From NCBI RefSeq assembly GCF_001592875.1, contig NZ_LSOF01000010.1:61049-125048 (forward strand): a DNA stretch of 64,000 nt, in the 5' to 3' direction. Made by a program: the position numbers and the translations under genes. The DNA comes from Pseudomonas sp. BMS12 (GTDB lineage: Bacteria; Pseudomonadota; Gammaproteobacteria; Pseudomonadales; Pseudomonadaceae). Positions 8,840 to 18,424 of the stretch are shown here, one piece after another. The number at the start of each line of letters is the position of its first letter. Position 1 is the stretch's first letter. The notes under the pieces are model-generated. The model saw nothing but the letters and a program-made list of their open reading frames with translations. It was not told where the DNA came from and made no database searches.

Positions 8840-9052
8840 AGTAGCATGATGCGCTGGTGCTCAGACTTTCAGGCAGCGCCAAACGCCCCTTCAGGAGGGT
8901 AAGCGGAATCGTTGTGGAAGGGGTTGAGCCGCATGGATGCCGCGAGAGCGACGATGGGCCATGAATGGCCCTTCTCCGCATCAGCCAAGACAAGGCAGTA
9001 CTGCGCTGGCATGCTACGGCGACACCATCCCCAAGCACTATGAGTGCCCCTT

Positions 9053-9808
9053 ATGGAATCTATCTGGATCACGTTGGGTATCTTTGCCTGCCTGCTGTCG
9101 GCCTCCCTGGTGATGATGTACTGGTCACCCAGGCTTTCAGCCCGCCACCGGGATGAAGAGACAAATACGGTAGTCCGGCTGGTTGCCAATATTTTTGTGG
9201 TCATGACGTCGTTGGTGTTCGGCCTGATGATCAACTCGGCCAAGAACACGTTCGAAGCTATCGACACGAATCTGCATGCCTACGCGACTAGCCTGATCAT
9301 TTTTGACCGCACGTTGAAAAACTACGGTGACGCGGCACAGGACACGCGAGCAAACCTGGCCACGTACCTGGAGCACGCCATCGCCAACCCCTATCGCGGC
9401 GACGAAGCCCTGCAGCACCGCAGGAGCCCAGCCACCCAATACCTGGACGATATCGGCGTCACCCTGGCCGCCATCACGCCTCAGAGCCGATACCAGGAGA
9501 CGATACTGTCGGACCTGCGCCAGCAATATCACTCACTCATCGAGCAGCGCTGGAGAATTGTCGAGCAATCCGAAGGGACTATTCCGCTACCACTGATAGG
9601 GATGCTGCTTGCGTGGATGACCTTGATCTATGCCAGTTTCGGCTATCGGGCACCTCGAAACCCGATGGTAATAAGCATGTTCGCCATCTCTGCATTGCTG
9701 ATCGCTGCCTCAGTCTATCTGGTGCTCGATATGGATATCCCCTTCCATGGCCCGATCCAGATTTCAGATGCTCCGTTGCGTAGAGCATTGGCGGAAATGC
9801 AAATGTAA
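9053..9808 (+). CDS. DUF4239-like (bestrophin-like) membrane protein
   Basis: A protein of about 251 residues with two N-terminal membrane segments (residues ~4-22 and ~43-60) and two near the C-terminus (~180-198 and ~208-225). They enclose a soluble helical region. This layout, with LVFGLMINSAKNTFE after the second segment, matches the DUF4239 family. Its biochemical function is not established. A GTG at 9044 would add three residues; neither start has a strong ribosome site. It stands alone between repeats and the maiA end, with lower GC than the catabolic genes on either side, so it may have been acquired separately. Confidence 0.75.
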   Translation: MESIWITLGIFACLLSASLVMMYWSPRLSARHRDEETNTVVRLVANIFVVMTSLVFGLMINSAKNTFEAIDTNLHAYATSLIIFDRTLKNYGDAAQDTRANLATYLEHAIANPYRGDEALQHRRSPATQYLDDIGVTLAAITPQSRYQETILSDLRQQYHSLIEQRWRIVEQSEGTIPLPLIGMLLAWMTLIYASFGYRAPRNPMVISMFAISALLIAASVYLVLDMDIPFHGPIQISDAPLRRALAEMQM

Positions 9809-9869
9809 CGGTAGGAAATGGGCAGTTTGATTTCCCAAGCCACCAAGCGGAGCGAACCCGCCCTACGGA

Positions 9870-10532
9870 TCAGAACACCGCGTCAGACTGAGCCTCGGGT
9901 GCGGCCGCCTTGAAGGCATCCAGTGCGAAACACCGCTCTTCCATCGCCAACAACTGCGAATAACTCGACAACTCGCAGTTGAAGCGCCGCGCGTTATACA
10001 GCTGCGGAATCACGCAAGCTTCGAGATACCCCGGCCGATTACCCAGCGACAGCCCGCCGCCAAACACCGCCAGCCCCTGCTCCACCGCCGCCAACCCCTT
10101 GTCCACCCAATGCCGGTACCAGGTATTCTTCGCCTCATCCGTGGCGCCAAGTTCGGCGCTCAGATACTGCAGCACCCGCAGGTTGTTCAGCGGGTGGATA
10201 TCGCAGGCGATATGCAGGGCCAGGGCGCGCACCTGGGCGCGCTGGGCCGGTTCGGCCGGCAGCAGTGCCGGCACCAGGAAGACTTCGTCGAGGTATTCGA
10301 GGATGGCCAGCGACTGGGCGATGCGTACCCCGCCGTTGGCCCCATCCACCAGCAGCGGCACCAACTCCTGCGGGTTCAGCGCCTTGTAACCATCCGCGTG
10401 CTGCTGGCCGCCGTCCTTGACCAGATGCACCGGCACCTGGCGGTAGGCCAAGCCCTTGAGGCCAAGAGCGATGCGCACCCGGTAGGCGGCACTGGAGCGC
10501 CAGTAGCCATGGAGCGTCAGCTCAGTGCTCAT
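9870..10532 (-). CDS. maiA: Maleylacetoacetate isomerase (zeta-class GST fold)
   Basis: A 220-residue glutathione-dependent enzyme that isomerises 4-maleylacetoacetate to 4-fumarylacetoacetate in tyrosine degradation. The N-terminal thioredoxin-like domain has the zeta-class SSAAYRVRIAL motif (residues ~11-21) with the catalytic Ser/Cys region. PQELVPLLVDG and IAQSLAILEYL form the glutathione site. The C-terminal helical domain has DIHPLNNLRVLQYL. I chose the ATG at 10532 (MSTELTLHGYWRSS) over an upstream in-frame start because it fits family length. It overlaps the end of the hydrolase gene by 11 bases, indicating translational coupling. Confidence 0.93.
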   Translation of the reverse strand: MSTELTLHGYWRSSAAYRVRIALGLKGLAYRQVPVHLVKDGGQQHADGYKALNPQELVPLLVDGANGGVRIAQSLAILEYLDEVFLVPALLPAEPAQRAQVRALALHIACDIHPLNNLRVLQYLSAELGATDEAKNTWYRHWVDKGLAAVEQGLAVFGGGLSLGNRPGYLEACVIPQLYNARRFNCELSSYSQLLAMEERCFALDAFKAAAPEAQSDAVF

Positions 10533-11505
10533 AGCGCTCCACCGCCTGGTCAATAGCGCCGAAGATGCTCTGGCCGGCGGCGTCGAACATCTCGATACGC
10601 ACCCGGTCGCCGAACTTGAGGAAGGGCGTGATCGCCTCGCCCTGCTCGACGATCTCCAGCATGCGCTTCTCGGCCAGGCAGGACGAACCCGCGCTGCGGT
10701 CGTAGTTGGACACGGTGCCGGAGCCGATGATGGTGCCGGCGCCCAGCGGGCGGGTCTTGGCGGCGTGGGCGACCAGGGTCGGGAAGTTGAAGGTCATGTC
10801 CACGCCAGCGTTGGGCTGGCCGAACAGCGCGCCGTTGATGTGCGACACCAGCGGCCGGTGCACCTTGCCGTCCTTCCAGGCCTCGCCCAGCTCGTCCGGG
10901 GTCACGGCCACCGGCGAGAAGCTCGATGACGGCTTGCTCTGGTAGAAACCGAAGCCCTTGGCCAGTTCGCCGGGGATCAGATTGCGCAGCGACACGTCGT
11001 TGACCAGCAGCAGCAGGCGGATATGTTCGCCGGCCTCGGCGGCCGTAGCGCCCATCGGTACGTCGTCGGTGATCACCGCCAACTCGGCCTCCAGGTCGAT
11101 GCCCCAGGCCTCGTCGGCCAGCTGGATCGGACTGTGCGGCGGAATGAAGCTGTCGGCCCCGCCTTGGTACATCAGCGGATCGTGCCAGAAGCTCTCCGGC
11201 ATCTCGGCGCCACGCGCCTTGCGCACCAGCTCGACGTGGTTGACGTAGGCACTGCCGTCGGCCCAGTGGAAGGCACGTGGCAAGGGGCTGTGGCAGTCGG
11301 TCTGGTCGAAGACGAAGGCCTCGTCGATCAGGCCGTCGTTGAGACGCTGGTACACCGACTCCAGCAGCGGGCGCTTGATGTCCCAATCGTCCAGCGCAGC
11401 CTGCAGGGTGGCGGCGATCTGCGGCACCTTCACGGCGCGGGTCAGGTCGCGAGAAACGACGATCAGTTCGCCGTCGCGGCCTTGGTTGAGTGATGCGAGT
11501 TTCAT
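10522..11505 (-). CDS. fahA: Fumarylacetoacetate hydrolase family protein
   Basis: A 327-residue cytoplasmic hydrolase that cleaves fumarylacetoacetate to fumarate and acetoacetate, the last step of the homogentisate pathway. The metal-binding FAH fold is visible: GIDLEAELAVI (~residues 131-141), VNDVSLRN (~165) and the late GSGTVSNYD loop (~255). It is the shorter bacterial form, not the ~430-residue animal-like FahA, and is adjacent to the other pathway enzymes, which supports the call. GAGGTAA precedes the ATG. It lies downstream of hmgA, separated by a 154-bp gap containing a palindromic repeat. Confidence 0.92.
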   Translation of the reverse strand: MKLASLNQGRDGELIVVSRDLTRAVKVPQIAATLQAALDDWDIKRPLLESVYQRLNDGLIDEAFVFDQTDCHSPLPRAFHWADGSAYVNHVELVRKARGAEMPESFWHDPLMYQGGADSFIPPHSPIQLADEAWGIDLEAELAVITDDVPMGATAAEAGEHIRLLLLVNDVSLRNLIPGELAKGFGFYQSKPSSSFSPVAVTPDELGEAWKDGKVHRPLVSHINGALFGQPNAGVDMTFNFPTLVAHAAKTRPLGAGTIIGSGTVSNYDRSAGSSCLAEKRMLEIVEQGEAITPFLKFGDRVRIEMFDAAGQSIFGAIDQAVERYEH

Positions 11506-11525
11506 GGGTTACCTCAAATGGGTTG

Positions 11526-11645
11526 GTCTCCCCTCTCCCGCTGGGAGAGGGGCCGGGGCGGGCCGCGTAGGCTGAGGGATTCCCAGACTGCTCGGAGCAG
11601 CCTGTAGCACCCTCACCCCAACCCTCTCCCAGAAGGAGAGGGAGC
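11526..11645. repeat. Palindromic intergenic repeat, CTCTCCC...GGGAGAGG type
   Basis: CTCCCCTCTCCCGCTGGGAG begins the element, and CCTCACCCCAACCCTCTCCC followed by AGAAGGAGAGGGAG ends it. Both ends are self-complementary and also complementary to each other. The element sits between hmgA and fahA and could affect transcript stability. Confidence 0.6.
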
Positions 11646-11659
11646 TGTTCTGCGTGGCC

Positions 11660-12799
11660 TTAGCCTGGTTTTCCTGGCGCACGCCAGGAGTTCACGTATT
11701 CGGGCACGTCCACGGCGGCGGCGGCTTCGGCCACTTCCAGCGCGCGGCGGGTGTCGATCATCACGGCCACTTCCTCGGCGAAGGTGGCCGGGTCTTCCTG
11801 GGCCTTCTTCAGCGCCTTGGGGTGCGGGCCGTGGGGGAAGCCACAGGGGTGCAGGGTGACCATGCCGGCCTCGATGTTGTCGCGGCTGAAGAAGTTGCCA
11901 CGGTGGTAGAACAACACCTCGTCGTAGTCGTCGTTGTTGTGGAAGAACGGCACCTTGAGCGCGCCGGGGTCGCTCTCGACCGGGCGCGGGGTGAAGGTGC
12001 ACACGACGAAGCCATTGGCGACGAAGGTGGTGTGCGCCGACGGCGGCAGGTGGTAGCGATGGCTCATCAGCGGGCGGATGTCGCGCCAGTTGAGGCGCAC
12101 CACGGTGTTATCGCCATGCCAGCCCACCGCATCCAGCGGGTTGAACGGATAGGTGACGGTGCTGATCTGGTTGCGCCGCTTGATGCGGATCTGCCAGGTC
12201 TGCTCGCCCTGCTGGGCCTTAAACGCCGCATCGATGCGCGGGTGGTCGAGTACCGCCGGATCGAAGATCGCCTGCGGGCCCAGCAGCCCCTTGTCCGGCA
12301 GCTGGTAGGCGCCGTCGGTGTTTTCGATCAGCAGGAAGTGGCTGGGCGCGGTCGGCTCGATGCGCCAGGCGGTGCCGCGAGGGATTACCAGATAGTCGCC
12401 GTCGCGGTATTCCAGGTGACCGAAGTCGCAGTAGAAATGCCCGGCACCGTCATGCACGAACAGCAGTTCGTCGCCGTCGCTGTTGCGCGCCAGATGGCGC
12501 ATGGCACCGTGGGTCTTCCACACGCGCAGCTTCACGTCGGCGTTATGCAGGCACAGCGGCGCCTCCAGCGGGCAGTCGCGCTCACTGGCAATCCGGTTGA
12601 AATTGAAGGCGTGCGGGCGCAGCGGCCCTTCCCAATCGACCCAGCCAGTCGGTGGGTGCTGGTGGTGCAGGTGGGTCACCGGACCGAAGAAGCCCTCGCG
12701 GCCCATTTCCCGCTCGTAGGTGCCTTCGGGAAAATCGCAGTGCGCCTGGCGCGAGTGTTCACCCTCGCGCAGGGGAAAGCTGATCCATTGGCGGCTCAT
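11660..12799 (-). CDS. hmgA: Homogentisate 1,2-dioxygenase (short bacterial type)
   Basis: A 379-residue cupin-fold Fe(II) dioxygenase that opens the homogentisate ring to maleylacetoacetate. The C-terminal HPCGFPHGPHPKAL segment (~residues 325-338) carries metal-ligand histidines. The mid-region VGWHGDN and the cupin strand ELLFVHDGAGHFYCDFG are also typical. It is shorter than the ~430-residue HmgA of the classical Pseudomonas hmgA-fahA-maiA operon. AGGAGC precedes the ATG. The neighbours hpd (upstream) and fahA-maiA (downstream) make the assignment firm. All four genes are on the same strand. Confidence 0.92.
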   Translation of the reverse strand: MSRQWISFPLREGEHSRQAHCDFPEGTYEREMGREGFFGPVTHLHHQHPPTGWVDWEGPLRPHAFNFNRIASERDCPLEAPLCLHNADVKLRVWKTHGAMRHLARNSDGDELLFVHDGAGHFYCDFGHLEYRDGDYLVIPRGTAWRIEPTAPSHFLLIENTDGAYQLPDKGLLGPQAIFDPAVLDHPRIDAAFKAQQGEQTWQIRIKRRNQISTVTYPFNPLDAVGWHGDNTVVRLNWRDIRPLMSHRYHLPPSAHTTFVANGFVVCTFTPRPVESDPGALKVPFFHNNDDYDEVLFYHRGNFFSRDNIEAGMVTLHPCGFPHGPHPKALKKAQEDPATFAEEVAVMIDTRRALEVAEAAAAVDVPEYVNSWRAPGKPG

Positions 12800-12953
12800 C
12801 GCGGAGCTCCTGTCATGTGTCGAATTTCGTAGCGAGCGCAGGCCTGGCTAGGCGCCGCTTCGCGAAGGTGCGCAGTTGACATGCCGGTCAATGAGCAACC
12901 TGAGCGGAGCGGCAACACCGCCAGGGCAAGCGCAGTAGAAAATCGGCACATGA

Positions 12954-14036
12954 CTACTCCTGAGTGATCACACCACGACGCAACTGATCTTCCTCGATGG
13001 ATTCGAACAACGCCTTGAAGTTGCCTTCGCCGAAGCCCTGGTTGCCCTTGCGCTGGATGATCTCGAAGAAGATCGGGCCGATCACGGTGTTGGTGAAGAT
13101 CTGCAGCAGGATGCCGTCATCTCCGGGCGCACCATCGATCAGGATATTCAGCTCGCGCAGCACGTCGGTCGGCTCGCCATGGCCGGCGACGCGGCTGTCG
13201 ACCTTCTCGTAGTAGGTATCGGGAGTGGTCATGAAGTCCACGCCGTTGGCGCGCAGCTGGCGCACGGTGGCGTAGATATCGTCGGTGCTCAGGGCGATGT
13301 GCTGGATGCCTTCGCCGTGGTACTCGCGGATGAATTCCTCGATCTGCGACTTGTCGTCGGCCGACTCGTTGATCGGGATGCGGATCTTGCCGCAGGGCGC
13401 GGTCATGGCGCGGGAGAACAGGCCGGTGAGCTTGCCCTCGATGTCGAAGTAGCGGATCTCGCGGAAGTTGGCGATGCGCTCGTAGAAGCCGGACCAGACG
13501 TCCATCTGCCCGCGCTTGACGTTGTGGGTCAGGTGGTCGATGCACTGCAGGCCGACGGCGTTGTCGTTGGCGGAGCGCCCCTCGATGTATTCGAAGTCGA
13601 CGTCGTAGATGCTCTTGTCACCGTAGCGGTCAACCAGGTACAGCAAGGAACCGCCGATGCCCTCGACGCAGGGGATGTTCAGCTCGCCGAAGTTGGCGTG
13701 GCTGCCGACCAGGGTGGCTCCCTGCTGCTCGACGTAGGCGGCGGCCTGGGCCGCGTTCTTCACCCGGAAGGCCATGGCGCAGGCGCTCGGCCCGTGCTTC
13801 TCGCCGAAGGCACGCACATGCCCGGAGGGGCTGCCGTTGAGGACGATGTTGATATCGTTCTGCTGGAACAGCCACACCTCTTTCGAGCGGTGCTTGGCCG
13901 TTTCGGTGAAGCCCATGGCGCGGAACAGCTGGCGCAGCTGCTCGATGCCTTCGGGCGTCGGCGCGGTGAACTCGACGAACTCGAAACCGTCGGTTCCGAT
14001 GGGGTTGTGTTGCTCGATCTTGGCCACGGCGTTCAT
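12954..14036 (-). CDS. hpd: 4-hydroxyphenylpyruvate dioxygenase
   Basis: A 360-residue Fe(II) enzyme that converts 4-hydroxyphenylpyruvate to homogentisate. Two VOC domains are visible. The C-terminal one carries the iron ligands: the His in CIDHLTHNV (~residue 163), the His in GIQHIALSTDDIY (~243) and the Glu in FFEIIQRKG (~322). The C-terminal helix GFGEGNFKALFESIEEDQL is diagnostic. I used the ATG at 14036 because AGGGAGG sits just ahead of it; a longer in-frame start would add 55 residues unlike the family. It heads the hpd-hmgA-fahA-maiA set. Confidence 0.96.
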   Translation of the reverse strand: MNAVAKIEQHNPIGTDGFEFVEFTAPTPEGIEQLRQLFRAMGFTETAKHRSKEVWLFQQNDINIVLNGSPSGHVRAFGEKHGPSACAMAFRVKNAAQAAAYVEQQGATLVGSHANFGELNIPCVEGIGGSLLYLVDRYGDKSIYDVDFEYIEGRSANDNAVGLQCIDHLTHNVKRGQMDVWSGFYERIANFREIRYFDIEGKLTGLFSRAMTAPCGKIRIPINESADDKSQIEEFIREYHGEGIQHIALSTDDIYATVRQLRANGVDFMTTPDTYYEKVDSRVAGHGEPTDVLRELNILIDGAPGDDGILLQIFTNTVIGPIFFEIIQRKGNQGFGEGNFKALFESIEEDQLRRGVITQE

Positions 14037-14248
14037 CCGGCCTCCCTGAATTGTTGTTGTGGGCATGCGCCCGCCGGCTGGCGGTGCGTTTAGACTGCCC
14101 CCATCACAACCCCTGGCCGGCGAGCGGACAAGCCGGCGGAACCGGCCAGGCACGTGGCTTGCCCGTGGCACCCGGCAAGTTTTCCTTACAGCAGCAGCCA
14201 AGGCACGCCGAGGCCTGGCCAGGCGTAAGGTTTTCTTGCCAGGGTGGT

Positions 14249-16693
14249 TCAGTCGGCTGCCAGTCCCATCGCAAAAAGCGGTTCGGGAATCGCCAGCAGG
14301 CCGGCCAGTGGCTGCGGCTTGCCAAGGTGATAGCCCTGGGCGAAGTCCACGCCGATCTCGCCAAGGGCTGCCAGCACCTCGGCCGTTTCGACGAACTCGG
14401 CGATGGTGCGCTTGCCCATGACGTGGCCGATCTGGTTGATCATCTCGACCATGGCCCGGTCGATGGGGTCGTCGAGCATGTCGCGGACGAAGCTGCCGTC
14501 GATCTTCAGGTAGTCCACCGGCAGGTGCTTGAGGTACATGAACGACGACATGCCCGCGCAGAAGTCATCCAGCGAGAAGCGGCAGCCCAGGGACTTGAGC
14601 TCGTTGATGAAGTGGGTGGCCTCGGTCAGGTTGGCGATGGCGGCGGTCTCGGTGATCTCGAAGCAGATCGCCTGCGGCGCCAGCGGCTGCTCGGCCAGTT
14701 GCTCGCGGATAAAGGCGAGGAAGTCGCGGTCGCCGATACTGGCGCCGGACAGGTTGATCGCGCAGTGCAGCAGCGGCGCGTGCGGATGTTCGACGTGGAA
14801 GCGCGCCAGCGCCTGCAGGGTGTGGCGCACCACCCAGCGGTCGATCTGCGGCATCAGGCCATAGCGTTCGGCGGCCGGAATGAAGCTGCCGGGCGCGATC
14901 AGCGTGCCGTCCTCGTCCTGCAGGCGCAGGAGAATCTCCACATGGCCGCCCTCCTCGCCGCGGCGCAGCGGCACGATGGGCTGGGCGTAGAGGCGAAAGC
15001 GGTTCTCCTCCAGCGCTCGCTGGATGCGCTGCACCCAGCTCATCTCGCCGACCCGCTCGGACAGCTCGGTGTCATCGGGCTGGTAGGCATGCACTCGGTT
15101 GCGCCCGCGCTCCTTGGCCGAATAGCAGGCCAGGTCGGCGGTGCGCAGCAGGTCCGCCAGGCTGATCTGCCCGGGCGGCACCTGCACCACGCCGATGCTG
15201 GCGCTGATCGAGAACAGCCGCTCGCCCCAGGCAAAACGCAGCTCCTGCACCGCCACGCGCAAGGCCTCGGCGACACGCAGGGCGGCGTCGCTCGGGCAGT
15301 TCTCCAGAATCACGCCGAACTCGTCGCCCCCCAGGCGCGCCAGGGTGTCGCCCTCGCGCAGGTGCGCCTGCAGCGCCTCGCAGACCTGGCGCAGCAACTC
15401 GTCGCCGGCCGCGTGGCCGCAGGTGTCGTTGACCAGTTTGAACTGGTCCAGATCGATGAACATCAGCGCGTGCCGGCCCGGCTGACGCAGCATTCGCGCC
15501 AGCAGCTGGGCCAGGCGGTACTCGAACTCGCGGCGGTTGGCCAGGCCGGTCAGGGCGTCGTGGCTGGCCTGCCAGGAGAGGCTGGCGACGAACTGGCGCT
15601 CGCGGGTCATGTCGTGCAGCACCATGACCACGCCGCTGACCAGGCCGCGCTCCTGCACCGGTGTGCCGACCAGGTTGACCGCCACCGAGCTGCCGTCCGG
15701 GCGCACGATCAGCTTGGCGTAGTCGCCCGCCGCCCCGCTGCCGAGAATCTGCTCCAGCAGCGGCTCACCGGCGACGCCCGGTTGCTCGTCGACGATGGAA
15801 AACAGCCGCTCGAAGGGCTGGCCCTGAGCCTGCGGCAAGGCACAGCCGGTGAGCTGCTCGGCGGCGGCGTTCATGTAGGCGATGCGCCCATCGCTGCTCA
15901 GGCTGATCACCGCGTCGCCAATCGACGCCAGAATGGTCTGCGCCCGCTGCTTGACCCGCTCCAGCGCCTGGTCGGCCGCCTCGCGCTCGTCCAGCAGCTT
16001 GCGCGTGCGCCATAGCGCCAGGCAGATCAACAGCGCGGCGGTGAGCAGGTTGGTGGCGATCAGCAGACGTCGCACCACCCGCGAGACTTCGCCGAGTATC
16101 TGCGAAAAGGATTCGGCGGCCAGGGTTGCCCCGCGATTGATGAGGTCGATACGCGCACGCCAGATCGGCACGATCTCCTCGGCATCCACCCGCCATTGGC
16201 GCCCCTGCAGAATCTCGTCGGCGAGCTCCTCCAGTTGCAGCACGTAGTGATCGCCCTGCGCCCACTGCTCGATCGCCCGTTCGAGGTAGCTGAACTGGCG
16301 GAAGTGACGGTACAGCCAGATCATCGAGTCCACGTCATCCGGGTGATTCTTGCCACGCAGGATGCCCTGGCGGGCCATGGCCAGGTCCGGCACCGGCTGA
16401 TCGAGCGCCTGGCGAAAGACATGGTCGCCCAGCGGAACCGCGATGGCCTGCTGATACTCCGCCAGATATTCCGGCTCGCCGGTCTGGGCATACAGGTCGA
16501 GGTAGTGGATGGCGTCCTTCAACCCCTTGGACCAGAGGCTCTCACCTGCCACATAGGCGCGCACCGCCGAATGCAGATACAGGCTGCCGCCGGCCAGCAG
16601 CGACTGCAGCAGCACGACCAGCACGAAGGGCCAGACCAGCCGTAGCAGTTGCGAGGGCGCATGCATTCCGGCGGCATTGGCTTCCTGGCTCAT
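14249..16693 (-). CDS. Membrane PAS-GGDEF-EAL c-di-GMP protein (RbdA-like)
   Basis: An 814-residue inner-membrane signalling protein. Order: membrane segment ~18-42, periplasmic helical region ~43-205, second segment ~207-226, PAS ~245-360, GGDEF ~385-540, EAL ~560-800. The cyclase motif is intact ([13 protein letters not shown]). The phosphodiesterase signature reads EIL in GHVEILLRL, a tolerated variant; later catalytic motifs appear kept ([32 protein letters not shown]). The likely start is the ATG at 16693, since upstream codons do not look native. Architecture and gene neighbourhood resemble P. aeruginosa RbdA, a biofilm-dispersal phosphodiesterase whose GGDEF domain is thought to be regulatory; orthology is inferred. 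Confidence 0.9.
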   Translation of the reverse strand: MSQEANAAGMHAPSQLLRLVWPFVLVVLLQSLLAGGSLYLHSAVRAYVAGESLWSKGLKDAIHYLDLYAQTGEPEYLAEYQQAIAVPLGDHVFRQALDQPVPDLAMARQGILRGKNHPDDVDSMIWLYRHFRQFSYLERAIEQWAQGDHYVLQLEELADEILQGRQWRVDAEEIVPIWRARIDLINRGATLAAESFSQILGEVSRVVRRLLIATNLLTAALLICLALWRTRKLLDEREAADQALERVKQRAQTILASIGDAVISLSSDGRIAYMNAAAEQLTGCALPQAQGQPFERLFSIVDEQPGVAGEPLLEQILGSGAAGDYAKLIVRPDGSSVAVNLVGTPVQERGLVSGVVMVLHDMTRERQFVASLSWQASHDALTGLANRREFEYRLAQLLARMLRQPGRHALMFIDLDQFKLVNDTCGHAAGDELLRQVCEALQAHLREGDTLARLGGDEFGVILENCPSDAALRVAEALRVAVQELRFAWGERLFSISASIGVVQVPPGQISLADLLRTADLACYSAKERGRNRVHAYQPDDTELSERVGEMSWVQRIQRALEENRFRLYAQPIVPLRRGEEGGHVEILLRLQDEDGTLIAPGSFIPAAERYGLMPQIDRWVVRHTLQALARFHVEHPHAPLLHCAINLSGASIGDRDFLAFIREQLAEQPLAPQAICFEITETAAIANLTEATHFINELKSLGCRFSLDDFCAGMSSFMYLKHLPVDYLKIDGSFVRDMLDDPIDRAMVEMINQIGHVMGKRTIAEFVETAEVLAALGEIGVDFAQGYHLGKPQPLAGLLAIPEPLFAMGLAAD

Positions 16694-16977
16694 GAGTGCC
16701 TGCTCTTCGGCTTTGCGAGATACCCAAGAGGTATAGATGGCTTTCTGCCAACTGTCAGAAATGACAGAAAAATAACGCCATATTTCGGGCGCAACAGGTC
16801 GCGGCGAACGGCAGCGCTCAGGGGCTGAACGAATGCTGCCCGCGCTCGGCGACTTCTCCTGCTGAAGCCAGCCCCACTCCATCTGATACGGTTTTTATCG
16901 ATAAACCTGAGTCTGTTATGCAAACAGCTCGGAGTGCACAGTGCGCGCAGCCTGATTACCGCCCGAAGAGGCCCACC

Positions 16978-18393
16978 ATGAGCGAGCGCATCCCCGCGCA
17001 GGTCATCGAGACCATCGACCCCCGCCAGCCCCTGCGCCTGACTCCGGCCCAGGCCGGCGGGCCGATCCATACCCGCAGTTTCAGCGGCCGTTTCCGCAAC
17101 CTGCGCCTGTATGGTGCGGGCTTGCTGATGCTGATCTTCTTCGGCACCGCCTGGCTGGACTGGGACGGACGTCAGGCGGTGCTGTGGAACCTGGCCGAGC
17201 ACCGCTACTACATCTTCGGCGCCACCTTCTGGCCGCAGGACTTCATCCTGCTCTCGGCGCTGCTGATCATCTGCGCCTTCGGCCTGTTCACCATCACCGT
17301 GTTCGCCGGCCGCGTGTGGTGCGGCTACAGCTGCCCGCAGAGCGTGTGGACCTGGATGTTCATGTGGGTGGAGAAACTCACCGAGGGCGAGCGCCACCAG
17401 CGCATCAAGCTGGATAGCGCCCCCTGGGGCCCGCTCAAGCTGCTGCGCCGCAGTGCCAAGCATGGTCTGTGGCTGGCACTGAGCCTGCTCACCGCACTGA
17501 CCTTCGTTGGCTACTTCACGCCCATCCGCCCGCTGGCGCTGGAACTGTTCAGCGGCGAGCTGAGCGGCGCCGCGCTGTTCTGGGTGCTGTTCTTCAGCGC
17601 CGCCACCTACCTCAACGCCGGCTGGCTGCGTGAGAAGGTCTGCGTGTACATGTGCCCCTACGCACGCTTCCAGGGGGTGATGTTCGACCGCGACACCCTG
17701 CTGGTGGCCTACGACGCCGCCCGTGGCGAAAACCGCGGCCCGCGCAAGAAGGAAGTCGACCACAAGGCCGCCGGCCTCGGCGACTGCATCGACTGCACGA
17801 TGTGCGTGCAGGTCTGCCCCACCGGCATCGACATCCGCGACGGTTTGCAGGTGGACTGCATCGGCTGCGCCGCCTGTATCGACGCCTGCGACAGCATCAT
17901 GGACAAGATGGGCTACGAGCGTGGTCTGATCCGCTACGGCTCCGAGCGCGAGATGCAGGGCGGCCACACCCGCCTGTTGCGCCCACGCCTGCTCGGCTAC
18001 GCGGCAGCGCTACTGCTGATGATCGGCGCCTTCGCCTGGGCCCTGCAGGCGCGCTCGCTGGTATCCCTCGACGTGGCCAAGGATCGCGGCATGTTCCGCG
18101 AGAATCCGGCCGGCCAGATCGAGAACGTCTATCGCCTGAAGCTGATCAACAAGACCCAGCACGCGCAGCGCTACCGCCTGAGCCTGGTCGACGACCCGCG
18201 CTTCGCCATGAGCCTGCCGGGCGAGCTGAAGCTGGCGCCCGGGGAAATCCTCGATGTACCGGTCAGCGTCAGCCTGGTGCGCGAGCCGCTGGGGCGCAGC
18301 CCCGCCGAGCTCAACTTCGAGGTGCGCAACCTGGATCGCCCCGAACAGCGCCAGCAGGCCGGCAGCACCTTTATCGCGCCCTCCGGCCGCTGA
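16978..18393 (+). CDS. ccoG: Cytochrome c oxidase accessory protein CcoG (RdxA/FixG family)
   Basis: A 471-residue membrane iron-sulfur protein involved in assembling cbb3-type cytochrome oxidase; family work links it to copper handling. About five membrane segments are visible. A NapH-like CGYSCPQSVWTWMF motif lies near residue 118. Two ferredoxin-type clusters follow around 265-310 (CIDCTMCVQVCP and CIGCAACIDACD). The C-terminal Ig-like domain ends near residue 470. The ATG at 16978 follows AGAGG, and an upstream start would add 20 residues of unlikely sequence. It is not beside ccoNOQP here, and a MocR regulator begins 63 bases after its stop. Confidence 0.93.
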   Translation: MSERIPAQVIETIDPRQPLRLTPAQAGGPIHTRSFSGRFRNLRLYGAGLLMLIFFGTAWLDWDGRQAVLWNLAEHRYYIFGATFWPQDFILLSALLIICAFGLFTITVFAGRVWCGYSCPQSVWTWMFMWVEKLTEGERHQRIKLDSAPWGPLKLLRRSAKHGLWLALSLLTALTFVGYFTPIRPLALELFSGELSGAALFWVLFFSAATYLNAGWLREKVCVYMCPYARFQGVMFDRDTLLVAYDAARGENRGPRKKEVDHKAAGLGDCIDCTMCVQVCPTGIDIRDGLQVDCIGCAACIDACDSIMDKMGYERGLIRYGSEREMQGGHTRLLRPRLLGYAAALLLMIGAFAWALQARSLVSLDVAKDRGMFRENPAGQIENVYRLKLINKTQHAQRYRLSLVDDPRFAMSLPGELKLAPGEILDVPVSVSLVREPLGRSPAELNFEVRNLDRPEQRQQAGSTFIAPSGR

Positions 18394-18424
18394 GTGAGCG
18401 AGCCGCGCCAACTGCCCGTAGACT

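Noticed and set aside
8317..9267. Short open frames in the repeat region before the DUF4239 gene
   Set aside because: They cross dispersed repeats in several frames, lack ribosome sites and have no recognisable protein signature.
14037..14248. Possible sigma-54 promoter for hpd
   Set aside because: TGGCAAG-like sequence on the minus strand lacks the GC at the -12 position with correct spacing, so no promoter is called.
14051..16015. 654-codon open frame antisense to the GGDEF/EAL gene
   Set aside because: Low-complexity His/Gln/Ala-rich translation. The minus-strand frame has complete GGDEF and EAL motifs.
16894..16905. TTTATCGATAAA palindrome upstream of ccoG considered as an ANR/FNR box
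   Set aside because: It does not match TTGAT-4-ATCAA. A short AT-rich palindrome alone is not enough to call an operator.
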